This document shows positions 24,298 to 32,063 of a stretch of DNA of 64,000 bases, piece by piece. Under the pieces are notes generated by a model. The model made no database searches. It saw only the letters and a program-made list of their open reading frames with translations, and was not told the origin of the DNA. Position 1 is the first letter of the stretch. Each line of letters opens with the position of its first letter. The position numbers were made by a program, and so were the translations under genes. Location of the stretch: the NCBI RefSeq assembly GCF_000746255.1, contig NZ_JQKW01000007.1, positions 1 to 64,000 on the forward strand, written 5' to 3'. The DNA comes from Thermodesulfobacterium hydrogeniphilum. Lineage in GTDB: Bacteria > Desulfobacterota > Thermodesulfobacteria > Thermodesulfobacteriales > Thermodesulfobacteriaceae.

Positions 24298-24744
24298 ATG
24301 AAAAATACAGAAAAGTTTGAGTATGGTTTTGGTCAGCATTTGATTATTGATGGTTATGGAGCTAACCGTGAGAAATTAATGGATTTAGATTTTATATATA
24401 ACTTCTTAAGCAAATATCCAGAAGAGATAGAGATGACAAAAATTATGCCCCCTTATGTATTTAAATATTATGCTCCTGTACCAGAAGATTGGGGAATTTC
24501 TGGATTTGTAATAATAGCTGAAAGCCATATTAGTATTCATACTTTTCCTGAAAAACTTTATTTAAGTGTAGATGTATTTTCCTGCAAGCCTTTTAATGCT
24601 GACAAGGCTATTGCTGATATTACTCGTATTTTTGAAATTAAGAAAAGTGAAATTAAATTCTTTGATAGAGGTTTAGAATTTCCCCGTTCTATCAGAGCAG
24701 TAGAAAATTTTGTTCGTATGGAAAGAAAAAACTTAATTTTGTAA
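24298..24744 (+). CDS. speD: S-adenosylmethionine decarboxylase proenzyme
   Basis: Makes decarboxylated S-adenosylmethionine, the aminopropyl donor for spermidine and longer polyamines. The 148-residue prokaryotic-type proenzyme should self-cleave between E75 and S76 (AESHISIHTFPEK), turning Ser76 into the pyruvoyl group; the His after the Ser and the downstream VDVFSCK segment with its catalytic Cys are present. Start is ATG 24298 after an AAGGGGGG site. The agmatinase gene follows 7 nt later, so polyamine synthesis is grouped here, although no aminopropyltransferase (speE) is in the window. Confidence 0.96.
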   Translation: MKNTEKFEYGFGQHLIIDGYGANREKLMDLDFIYNFLSKYPEEIEMTKIMPPYVFKYYAPVPEDWGISGFVIIAESHISIHTFPEKLYLSVDVFSCKPFNADKAIADITRIFEIKKSEIKFFDRGLEFPRSIRAVENFVRMERKNLIL

Positions 24745-24751
24745 AGAAGAG

Positions 24752-25615
24752 ATGAAGCTCACATTTTTAGGGCTACCTGATCATCCTCAAGCACGGGTAG
24801 CCCTTATTCCAGCTCCTTTAGAGCTTACTACCTCTTGGAAAAAAGGAACTAAAGAAGCACCTATAGAAATTCTTAAAGTAAGTCCTAATATGGAATTTTT
24901 TGATGAAGAGGTTTTTTTAAATCCCTATGAAAAATTAGGTTTTTTTACTTATCCTGTTCCTGAACTTTCCTTTGAAATAGAAATGGCTTTAAAAAAAATT
25001 TCTCAATATGTAAGAGACACTCTTAATTTAAAAAGGTTTCCTATAATCATAGGAGGAGAACATACCGTTACTTTAAGTAGCATCAAGGTTATTAAAGAAT
25101 TTTATCCTGATTTAAAAATTTTGCATTTAGATGCTCATTTAGATCTTAGAGATGAATATAATGGCACTAAAATTAATCATGCTACAGTAATGAGAAGAAT
25201 TTATGAAATGGGAATTCCTATTTTAAGTGTAGGCATAAGAACTTTATCCGAGGAAGAATATGAATTTATCAGAAAAGAAAATTATCCTTTAATTTGGTCT
25301 AAAGATTTTAAAGAAAATCCTTCTCAAAGCTTAAAAGTTATAGAAAATTTTATAAAAGAGGGAAATATATATTTATCTCTGGACATAGATGTTTTGGATC
25401 CCTCTCTTGCACCAGGGGTAGGTACTCCTGAACCTGGAGGATTGAACTGGTTTGAAATTTTGCAAATACTTAAATCAGTGGTTAAATATAATCTGATTGG
25501 TATGGATTTAGTAGAGGTGAAACCCGATCATATTAATCCTATTACAGAATATATAGCAAGTAAGATAATTTTTAAAGTTTTGGCTTATTTAGCAAAGAAA
25601 TATGAAACAGCTTAA
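24752..25615 (+). CDS. speB: Agmatinase or related ureohydrolase
   Basis: A binuclear manganese ureohydrolase, probably releasing urea from agmatine or, in thermophiles, from N1-aminopropylagmatine. The 287-residue protein shows the metal-binding motifs in order: GGEHTVTLSS, HLDAHLDLRDEY (two Asp and His ligands), INHATVMRR, and SLDIDVLDPSLAPGVGTPEP. In Thermus the combination of SpeD and a SpeB homologue makes spermidine by way of aminopropylagmatine, and that route would fit the neighbour, but a SpeE-like enzyme would be needed. It overlaps the HD-domain gene by 14 nt. Confidence 0.93.
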   Translation: MKLTFLGLPDHPQARVALIPAPLELTTSWKKGTKEAPIEILKVSPNMEFFDEEVFLNPYEKLGFFTYPVPELSFEIEMALKKISQYVRDTLNLKRFPIIIGGEHTVTLSSIKVIKEFYPDLKILHLDAHLDLRDEYNGTKINHATVMRRIYEMGIPILSVGIRTLSEEEYEFIRKENYPLIWSKDFKENPSQSLKVIENFIKEGNIYLSLDIDVLDPSLAPGVGTPEPGGLNWFEILQILKSVVKYNLIGMDLVEVKPDHINPITEYIASKIIFKVLAYLAKKYETA

Positions 25616-26198
25616 TAAATATGCAGATCTTCTTTTTGAAGTGGCATTTCTTAAAAGAATAGAAAGGACTGGTTATCCCTATTTAGGAACAGGAAAAGAA
25701 AATATAGCATCTCATTCCTTTGGAGTGGCTTTTTGTGCTTGGATTTTAGCAGAGCTTTCTGGAGAAAAGGTAAATAAAGAGAAACTTCTTAAAATGGCTT
25801 TAATTCATGATCTTCATGAGACACGCACAGGGGATTTTAATGCAGTAAATAAACTTTATAACAAAGCTGATGAAAAAAGAGCATTTGAAGATGCTTTTGA
25901 AGGTATTCATCTAAAAGAGGAAGTTTTAACTCTGTGGAAAGAATATAGAGATATGGAAACCCTTGAAGCAAAATTAGTGCATGATGCAGATGTAATAGAT
26001 TTAATTATACAGTTAAAAGAACAAAAAGATTTAAATAACCCCTATGCAGAAAAATGGATAGAATATGCCAAACCAAGGCTTGTTACTCCAATTGCCAAAA
26101 AGCTGTTAGAGGCTATTTTAAATACAGAATGGTGTGCTTGGTGGTATAATTTTTTAATAAAGAAGAATGCCAATAAAAACTATAAAAGAATTTCTTAA
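25602..26198 (+). CDS. HD-domain phosphohydrolase (YfbR/HDDC2-like 5'-nucleotidase)
   Basis: A predicted metal-dependent phosphohydrolase acting on nucleoside monophosphates, probably a 5'-deoxynucleotidase. Of 198 residues, the HD signature comprises the His of ASHSFGVAF, the HD pair in ALIHDLHETRTGDF, and the Asp of VHDADVIDL. The N-terminal FLKRIERTGYPYLGTG segment and the C-terminal TEWCAWWYNF also resemble that family. The ATG lies inside the end of speB, which suggests translational coupling, and the following Fe-S gene overlaps by 32 nt. Confidence 0.87.
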   Translation: MKQLNKYADLLFEVAFLKRIERTGYPYLGTGKENIASHSFGVAFCAWILAELSGEKVNKEKLLKMALIHDLHETRTGDFNAVNKLYNKADEKRAFEDAFEGIHLKEEVLTLWKEYRDMETLEAKLVHDADVIDLIIQLKEQKDLNNPYAEKWIEYAKPRLVTPIAKKLLEAILNTEWCAWWYNFLIKKNANKNYKRIS

Positions 26199-27213
26199 AT
26201 TCTGCACTCGTTGTGGCAAATGTGTTCCTCTATGTCCTTCTTATCAGGTTTTTAAAGAAGAAATTTTTTCTCCAAGAGGAAGAATTTTTTATCTTTTGCA
26301 AGATACTTTTCATAAAAGTTTTGATTTTTGTCTTATGTGCGGAATATGCGAAAGAAATTGCCCTAATGAAGTAAGTTTTCCTGAAGCTTATTTAGAAATT
26401 TTAAAGGAAAAAAAAGAAAATTCTATTTCTAAAGAATTTTTAAAAAAATTTGCTTCAGATCCTTTAAAAATATTTTTAGAAATTAACAATTGGTTACATT
26501 TAATTTCCGTAGAAAATAGAAAAATAAATTCCAAACTTAAGGAAAGATTTTCTAAGCAAGGAGATATAGTTATTTATTATTCATGTGATTTAAAATATTT
26601 TTATCCCCAAGTTTTAAGAAATTTTGGTTCAATTTTGGAAAAATATAACTTAAATGCTTACATGCCTTTGGAAGTAGAGTGTTGTGGCGCTCCTTTTTTA
26701 AATTTGGGTTACATATCTTTACTAAAAGAAAAGGCACTTAAGAACTTAGAGGTTCTGGAAAAAACGAAAGGTTTTTTAATCATGTTTTGTGCTACTTGTT
26801 TATGGATTTTTAAAAAAATTTATCCTCAAATTTTCAAAGGGAGTGTTTACGAAGATAGATTTAAAAGACTTGCTGAGAGAGTTATATCTGGTTATAGATT
26901 TTTATCAGATTTTGCAGAAGAAGAAATAGAAAAATTAAAAAATCAAAAAAAAGATGTGATTTTTCATCTTCCTTGCCACTTGACAGAAGATTTTAATCTG
27001 GTAAAAAATAAATTAGATATAAAAGATTTTTGCTGTGGTTCTCCAAAAGCTTCTCTTTGGTTGGAAGGTTTTCAAAGAAGGTTTAAAAAGAATTGGGTAA
27101 AAAATTTAGAAAATATTGATATTTTAGCTACTTTTTGTGCAGGTTGTTATTTAAATTTTAATTTACTATTGAAAAGACCTCCTCAAATAAAACACTGGTT
27201 TGAGCTTTTATGA
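26167..27213 (+). CDS. Fe-S oxidoreductase with two 4Fe-4S sites and CCG domains (GlcF/HdrD-like)
   Basis: A soluble electron-transfer or dehydrogenase subunit of the GlcF/LutA/HdrD type. Two ferredoxin-type motifs lie near the N-terminus: CTRCGKCVPLCP and CLMCGICERNCP. The C-terminal half has two cysteine-rich CCG-type clusters, VECCGAPFLNLG with CATC, and FCCGSPKASLW with CAGC. At 348 residues it is short for the class. No flavoprotein partner gene is adjacent, so the electron donor is unknown. It overlaps the HD gene by 32 nt and the radical SAM gene by 4 nt, in one operon. Confidence 0.88.
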   Translation: MPIKTIKEFLKFCTRCGKCVPLCPSYQVFKEEIFSPRGRIFYLLQDTFHKSFDFCLMCGICERNCPNEVSFPEAYLEILKEKKENSISKEFLKKFASDPLKIFLEINNWLHLISVENRKINSKLKERFSKQGDIVIYYSCDLKYFYPQVLRNFGSILEKYNLNAYMPLEVECCGAPFLNLGYISLLKEKALKNLEVLEKTKGFLIMFCATCLWIFKKIYPQIFKGSVYEDRFKRLAERVISGYRFLSDFAEEEIEKLKNQKKDVIFHLPCHLTEDFNLVKNKLDIKDFCCGSPKASLWLEGFQRRFKKNWVKNLENIDILATFCAGCYLNFNLLLKRPPQIKHWFELL

Positions 27214-28133
27214 ATAAATATCCTTCTTATTTAGACCTTTTAGAAACAGGAGAGCTTGACAAAAGAATAGAAATTTTGTATGAAAAATTTAGGTCTTGTG
27301 ATCTTTGTCCTAATAACTGTAAGGTAAACCGTTTAGAAGGAGAAAAAGGTTTTTGTAGAGTGACTAATAAACCGATAATAGCAAGCTATGGTCCTCATTT
27401 TGGAGAGGAAAGGCCTTTAGTGGGACAAAATGGTTCTGGAGCTATATTTTTTACTTATTGCAATATGGCTTGTGTTTATTGTCAAAACTGGGAAATTAGC
27501 CATTTAGGAGAAGGAGATATTATAGAAGTTGAAGATCTTGCTAAGATCATGATAATTTTACAAGTCTGGGGCTGTCATAATATTAATTTAGTTACTCCTA
27601 CTCATCAAATTCCTTTTATTGTAAAAGCAATAAAAATAGCTGCGGAAATGGGTTTAAATCTCCCTATTGTTTACAATTGTGGTGGCTATGAATCCTTAGA
27701 GACTTTAAAACTTCTTGATGGAATAATAGATATCTATATGCCTGATATTAAGTATATGGATGATAAGGTAGCTTTAAAGCTTTCTAAAGTTAAAAATTAT
27801 TCCAAAGTAGTAAAAGAGGCAGTTAAAGAAATGCATAGACAGGTAGGAGATCTAATTATAGAAAATGGTATAGCTAAAAGAGGATTGATTATCAGGCATT
27901 TAGTTTTACCAGGAGACCTTTCCCAAACAGAAGAAGTGATTAAATTTATATCAGAAGAAATTTCTAAGGATACATATTTAAATCTCATGGATCAATATAG
28001 GCCCTGTGGAGATGCTTGGAAATATCCACCTCTTGATAGAATGATTACTAAAGATGAATGGGAAAAAGCACTGAATTTAGCTTATAAATATGGTATTAAA
28101 AGGCTTGATGATAGAAGAGCCCGTTTCTTATAA
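27210..28133 (+). CDS. Radical SAM protein of the PflA-like COG1313 type
   Basis: An uncharacterised radical SAM protein related to pyruvate-formate-lyase activating enzymes. An N-terminal cysteine cluster (CDLCPNNCKVNR, then GFCRV) precedes the radical SAM motif CNMACVYCQNWEIS. VTPTHQIPFIVKAI and YNCGGYESLETL match this family, as does the C-terminal YRPCGDAWKYPPL. The target of activation is unknown, and no glycyl-radical enzyme is in the window. The start ATG 27210 overlaps the previous stop by 4 nt. Confidence 0.9.
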   Translation: MNKYPSYLDLLETGELDKRIEILYEKFRSCDLCPNNCKVNRLEGEKGFCRVTNKPIIASYGPHFGEERPLVGQNGSGAIFFTYCNMACVYCQNWEISHLGEGDIIEVEDLAKIMIILQVWGCHNINLVTPTHQIPFIVKAIKIAAEMGLNLPIVYNCGGYESLETLKLLDGIIDIYMPDIKYMDDKVALKLSKVKNYSKVVKEAVKEMHRQVGDLIIENGIAKRGLIIRHLVLPGDLSQTEEVIKFISEEISKDTYLNLMDQYRPCGDAWKYPPLDRMITKDEWEKALNLAYKYGIKRLDDRRARFL

Positions 28134-28773
28134 TAAAATTTTTGCAATTGGAGATATTCACGGTTGTTTAGATAGCTTGGAAGCACTTTTGGATATTCTT
28201 CCTGTGAATTGGGGAAGAGATTTAGTAATTTTTTTAGGAGATTATATTGATAGAGGGCCATCTCCCAGAGGTGTGATAGAAAAAATCATAAAACTAAAGA
28301 AAAATTATCCTCAGCATATTATTACTCTTAAAGGAAATCATGAATGGCTTTTTGAAAGATTTTTAAAAGGAAAAGATGTGGATATCTTTTTGTATAATGG
28401 AGGAAATGTAACTTTAAGAGATTATTATAAAAATGGATATTTAGAAATCCCTGAGGAACACCTTAAATTTTTAAAAGAACTTAAACTATTTTATGAAGTT
28501 GAAAATTATCTTTTTGTGCATGCTGGAATAAACCCTCAAAAAGATTTGAAAAACCAGACAGAAGAAGATTTACTTTGGATAAGAGGAAGTTTTTATTATG
28601 CTAATGTTAGATTTTCCAAAATTGTTGTTTTTGGACATACTCCATTTAGTGAACCTTTTGTAAAAGAAGATAGAATAGGTATTGATACAGGATGTGTTTA
28701 TGGAGGAAAACTTACTGCAGTTATGTTGCCAGATAAAAAATTTTACCAAGTAAAATGTAGGAGGAGGTTTTAA
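28108..28773 (+). CDS. Metallophosphoesterase, PPP-type serine/threonine phosphatase-like
   Basis: A calcineurin-like phosphatase of the bacterial PPP group (PrpA/ApaH-like), acting on phosphoproteins or dinucleoside polyphosphates. All core motifs are present: GDIHGCLDSL, FLGDYIDRGPSPRG, LKGNHEWLF, FVHAGINP and VFGHTPFSEP. I chose ATG 28108, spaced from AAAAGG; ATG 28090 is the alternative and would add six residues. From 28108 it is 221 residues. It overlaps the radical SAM gene by 26 nt in a different frame. The start of the next gene shares one base with its stop codon. Confidence 0.9.
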   Translation: MIEEPVSYNKIFAIGDIHGCLDSLEALLDILPVNWGRDLVIFLGDYIDRGPSPRGVIEKIIKLKKNYPQHIITLKGNHEWLFERFLKGKDVDIFLYNGGNVTLRDYYKNGYLEIPEEHLKFLKELKLFYEVENYLFVHAGINPQKDLKNQTEEDLLWIRGSFYYANVRFSKIVVFGHTPFSEPFVKEDRIGIDTGCVYGGKLTAVMLPDKKFYQVKCRRRF

Positions 28774-29267
28774 TGCCAAGAGATGATGAAAGAAAAAGAT
28801 TATCTTGGAGAGAAATTGATAAACTGAAGGATCAAAGTGGTTTTAGTAAAATTAGAAAAAAACTTGAACGTTCAGAAAGATCAGGTCATAAAGAGGACTT
28901 TAAAGCAAAGGAAAAATACTTGAAAGAACTGGAAAAGCTTTTTATAGATAAAACTGAATTAGAAAAACAAGAGTTTTTAGAAAATTTGCATAAAAGTTAT
29001 GGCACAAGAAATTTTAAGAAACTTGCTAAAGAATTTGTAGAAAAATATGGTATGCCACAGGATTGGAGAACTTTGATTTTGTTTTTAGATCTTGATGATA
29101 AAAAACTTGTTTTAGCCGCTTTAGAAAAATTAAAAGAAGATTTTCCTAATAGGAATATTTCTGAAAAACAAGGTATAATTTCTAAATTAAAAACTTTAGC
29201 CCTTACTTCTAAGGATGAAACCATAGGATTTAAAGTAGAAAAGACTTTAAAAGAACTGACTTTATAG
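28773..29267 (+). CDS. Hypothetical charged helical protein
   Basis: I do not recognise a family. The 164-residue protein is very rich in Lys and Glu and looks all-helical. The first 60 residues (SWREIDKLKDQSG, then a basic helix) resemble a coiled or extended region; residues about 75-160 could form a small helical-repeat domain (WRTLILFLDLDDKKLVLAAL). An AGGAGGAGG ribosome binding site precedes the ATG, and the start overlaps the stop of the phosphatase gene by one base, so the two probably form a functional pair. Nothing further can be said from sequence alone. Confidence 0.72.
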   Translation: MPRDDERKRLSWREIDKLKDQSGFSKIRKKLERSERSGHKEDFKAKEKYLKELEKLFIDKTELEKQEFLENLHKSYGTRNFKKLAKEFVEKYGMPQDWRTLILFLDLDDKKLVLAALEKLKEDFPNRNISEKQGIISKLKTLALTSKDETIGFKVEKTLKELTL

Positions 29268-29298
29268 ATCGGAAAAAAAATTAAAAAGGAGGTTTATC

Positions 29299-29823
29299 GT
29301 GTTTACAGAGGTTTTAGAAAAAGCTTTTAATGAACAGTTAAAATGGGAAATTTATTCAGCTTATCTTTATATTGGTATGGCAGCTTATTTTGAAGAAAAA
29401 AGTTTAGATGGTTTTGCTCATTGGTTTAAAGCTCAGGCTGCTGAAGAGCTAATGCATGCCTCTAAATTTTATAAATTTATATTAGAAAGAGGAGGAAAAG
29501 TAATTTTAGAAGAAATCCCCAAACCTCCCTTTGGTTTTTCCACACCTTTTGAAGTTTTTGAATATGCCTTAAATCATGAAAAGGAAGTAACCAAACGAAT
29601 TAATGATCTTATGGAATTGGCTAAAGAAGAAAAGGACAATGCTAGTCAAATCTTTTTACAATGGTTTATAACAGAACAAGTTGAAGAAGAAGCTTCTTTT
29701 AATAATATAGTAGAAAAGCTTAAAATAGCTGGGGATAATCTTCAAAGTCTGGTATTTTTAGATAAAGAACTATCTCAAAGACCCTTAGATTTAAATCAGA
29801 TTTTTCTTTTAACAAAAGCATAA
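29299..29823 (+). CDS. Ferritin (FtnA type)
   Basis: Stores iron as ferric oxide and limits iron-driven oxidative damage. The 174-residue protein starts on GTG 29299 after AAAAAGGAGG. Ferroxidase-centre residues are visible: Glu in NEQLKWEIYSAYLYIGMA, the EExxH-type element AAEELMHASKFY, and the Glu/Gln ligands in the fourth helix (TEQVEEEASFNNIV). It lacks the heme-binding Met of bacterioferritin in the expected helix as far as I can judge, so ferritin is preferred. It follows the hypothetical gene by 31 nt. Confidence 0.94.
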   Translation: MFTEVLEKAFNEQLKWEIYSAYLYIGMAAYFEEKSLDGFAHWFKAQAAEELMHASKFYKFILERGGKVILEEIPKPPFGFSTPFEVFEYALNHEKEVTKRINDLMELAKEEKDNASQIFLQWFITEQVEEEASFNNIVEKLKIAGDNLQSLVFLDKELSQRPLDLNQIFLLTKA

Positions 29824-29844
29824 ATTTATTAAAATTTGTTAAAA

Positions 29845-30726
29845 ATGGATAATTTGATAGATGAATTTTTAGGTTATTTGATTTCTGTTAAAAATTATTC
29901 TTATAACACACTTTTATCTTATAGTTTTGATCTAAAAGATTTTGGGGATTTTTGTGAAAAAAGAGGACATAAAAAATTAGAAGACGTTATTGTAGTAAAA
30001 GAATATCTGGAAGAATTAAAAAAAAGAGGTTACAATCCTTTTACTATAGCGAGAAAACTTTCAAGTTTAAAAAGTTTTTTTAAGTTTCTTGAGTTGGAAA
30101 AGGGTATAAATACCCAAATTTTTTTATTTTTAGAATCTCCCAAATTACCTATAAGACTGCCCAAAGTTTTGAGTCTGGAAGAAATAGAAAAGCTTTTATC
30201 TGTTCCTGATCTTAATACTCCATTAGGATATAGAGATAGAACCATGCTTGAGGTTTTATATGCTACAGGGCTAAGAGTTTCTGAACTGGTAAATTTAAAA
30301 TTAGAAAATTTTAATTTAGAGCTTGGTTTAGTAAAGGTTTTAGGAAAAGGATCTAAGGAAAGACTTATACCCTTAGGTGATTATGCTTTAAATTTTTTAA
30401 AAAACTATTTAGAAAATATTAGGCCTAAATTTTTAAGTTCTAAAAGTAAAAATTTTGTTTTTCTTAACATAAGAGGAGGAGCTTTAACCAGACAGAGATT
30501 TTGGCAGATTATAAAAGGGTATGCTAAAAAATGTGGTCTTGAGGATAAAGTTACACCTCATGTAATAAGACATTCCTTTGCCACTCATCTTTTACAGGGT
30601 GGAGCAGATTTAAGAGCCCTTCAAATGATGCTTGGTCATAGCAGTTTAGCTACTACACAAATTTATACCCATCTGGATTATAAAAAATTAAAGGAAATCT
30701 ATGATAAATTCCATCCCAGAGCTTAG
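29845..30726 (+). CDS. xerD: Tyrosine recombinase XerC/XerD
   Basis: Resolves chromosome dimers at dif. The product from ATG 29845 is 293 residues; a TTG at 29836 is an alternative and neither has a good ribosome binding site. The N-terminal SAM-like core-binding domain (about 1-90) is followed by the catalytic domain with the Arg of YATGLRVSELVNL, Lys of GKGSKERLIPL, HVIRHSFATHLL (His and Arg), LGHSSLATTQIYTHL (His and nucleophilic Tyr). It has chromosomal housekeeping length and context, with no phage genes nearby. Whether it is XerC, XerD or a single Xer is unclear. It overlaps the next gene by 26 nt. Confidence 0.9.
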   Translation: MDNLIDEFLGYLISVKNYSYNTLLSYSFDLKDFGDFCEKRGHKKLEDVIVVKEYLEELKKRGYNPFTIARKLSSLKSFFKFLELEKGINTQIFLFLESPKLPIRLPKVLSLEEIEKLLSVPDLNTPLGYRDRTMLEVLYATGLRVSELVNLKLENFNLELGLVKVLGKGSKERLIPLGDYALNFLKNYLENIRPKFLSSKSKNFVFLNIRGGALTRQRFWQIIKGYAKKCGLEDKVTPHVIRHSFATHLLQGGADLRALQMMLGHSSLATTQIYTHLDYKKLKEIYDKFHPRA

Positions 30727-32014
30727 GATTTTAAAAATAGATCTAAATGATTTTTTAAATTTTGTAGCTCCTCAAAAAGAGCTTAAAGAGATTCTTTTGA
30801 GATCAGCAGAGCTTGCTAAAAAAAGAGGAGAGTTTTTATATTTTGCTGGAGGAGTGGTAAGAGATTATTTTTATTTCCAAAAAATTACCAGTTTTAAAAA
30901 AGAAACTATTAAAGATCTGGATATAGTTTTGCAAGGAAATTTGGAAGAGTTTTTAAAAGAGTTTTTGCAAGGAATAAAAGGAAAAATCATTTTTAAATCT
31001 CAATTTTTGACTTATAAAGTAAAAATTGCTCTGGATTCTCAAGAGGTTTTTATTGATTTTATTACTGCAAGAAAAGAAACTTACGAAGGCATAGCTCAGT
31101 TACCTAAGGTAACCCCTTCTAATTTTAAAGATGATATTTTAAGAAGAGACTTTACTATAAATACTCTTATAATAGGACTTTCTCCACCTTATGAGGGATA
31201 TTTGATAGACTTGTTAAAAGGATTAAGAGATTTAGAAAAAGGCATAATAAGACCTTTATATTTAGATTCCTTTGTTGATGATCCTACCAGAATATTTAGA
31301 GGAATAAGATATAAGGTAAGATTTGATTTTGGGTTCTCTAAGGAATTTAAAGAGGCATTAAAAAGATGTTTTGAAAAAGAGGCTTTAAAAAAACTTACTC
31401 CTGCAAGACTTTCTAATGAATTAAAACTTTTTTTAAATAAAGAACCAAGAGAAAAATTAAAAGAACTTTTACAGGTTACTCAAGATTTAAAAATTTTAGA
31501 AAAAGCTGGTATTAAGGTTAATGAAAATATAGATTTAATGATAGAAATTTTAAAAAAAATGGAAAAAAGGCTGAATTCAAAGGAAAAAGAGAAATTTTTT
31601 CTTTTAGGTTTGATTGATTTTCGTGATTTAGAATCTGTTGAGCTTTTAGGTTTTGCTAAAAGTGAAATAGAAGATTTGAAAAAATATTTTAAAAGATTTG
31701 AAGAATATTATAAAAATTGGGAAAACTTAACTTTGGAAGAAAAAATAGAATTTTTAGAAAAACTACCTGTTTATTTTATGCTGAGTTTAGCTGTTAATTT
31801 TTCAAAAATCAAAGATGATGTCTTAAAATATTTAAAGGTGTATTCCAGAATCAAGCCAGAGCTTGGAGGAAAGGATTTAAAAAAATTGGGTATAAAAGAA
31901 GGAAAAAGGATAGGAGAGATTTTAAGGCTCTTGAGATTTAAAAAAATAAAAGGAGATCTTAAAAACAAAGAGGATGAAATAGAATTTGTTAAAGAATTTC
32001 TCTTGAAGAAATGA
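30701..32014 (+). CDS. Class II tRNA nucleotidyltransferase / poly(A) polymerase family protein
   Basis: A nucleotidyltransferase expected to add or repair the 3' CCA of tRNA. The head domain has YFAGGVVRDYF, then the catalytic DLDIVL with two Asp residues, RRDFTINTLIIGL and DDPTRIFRGIRYKVRF. The rest (about 240-437) is helical and poorly conserved. No HD or CBS domain is visible. It may be CCA-adding, CC-adding or A-adding; these cannot be separated by eye. Two of the three tRNA genes in the window lack encoded CCA, so at least one such enzyme is needed. It overlaps xerD by 26 nt. Confidence 0.88.
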   Translation: MINSIPELRILKIDLNDFLNFVAPQKELKEILLRSAELAKKRGEFLYFAGGVVRDYFYFQKITSFKKETIKDLDIVLQGNLEEFLKEFLQGIKGKIIFKSQFLTYKVKIALDSQEVFIDFITARKETYEGIAQLPKVTPSNFKDDILRRDFTINTLIIGLSPPYEGYLIDLLKGLRDLEKGIIRPLYLDSFVDDPTRIFRGIRYKVRFDFGFSKEFKEALKRCFEKEALKKLTPARLSNELKLFLNKEPREKLKELLQVTQDLKILEKAGIKVNENIDLMIEILKKMEKRLNSKEKEKFFLLGLIDFRDLESVELLGFAKSEIEDLKKYFKRFEEYYKNWENLTLEEKIEFLEKLPVYFMLSLAVNFSKIKDDVLKYLKVYSRIKPELGGKDLKKLGIKEGKRIGEILRLLRFKKIKGDLKNKEDEIEFVKEFLLKK

Positions 32015-32063
32015 GAAATTTAATTTAAAATGTTTAAAATTCTTTAAAAAGGAGTTTTATTTT

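Noticed and set aside
29845-30726. A phage or integron integrase
   Set aside because: Length, motif spacing and overlap with a housekeeping nucleotidyltransferase fit a chromosomal Xer recombinase, and no phage genes or attachment repeats are seen.
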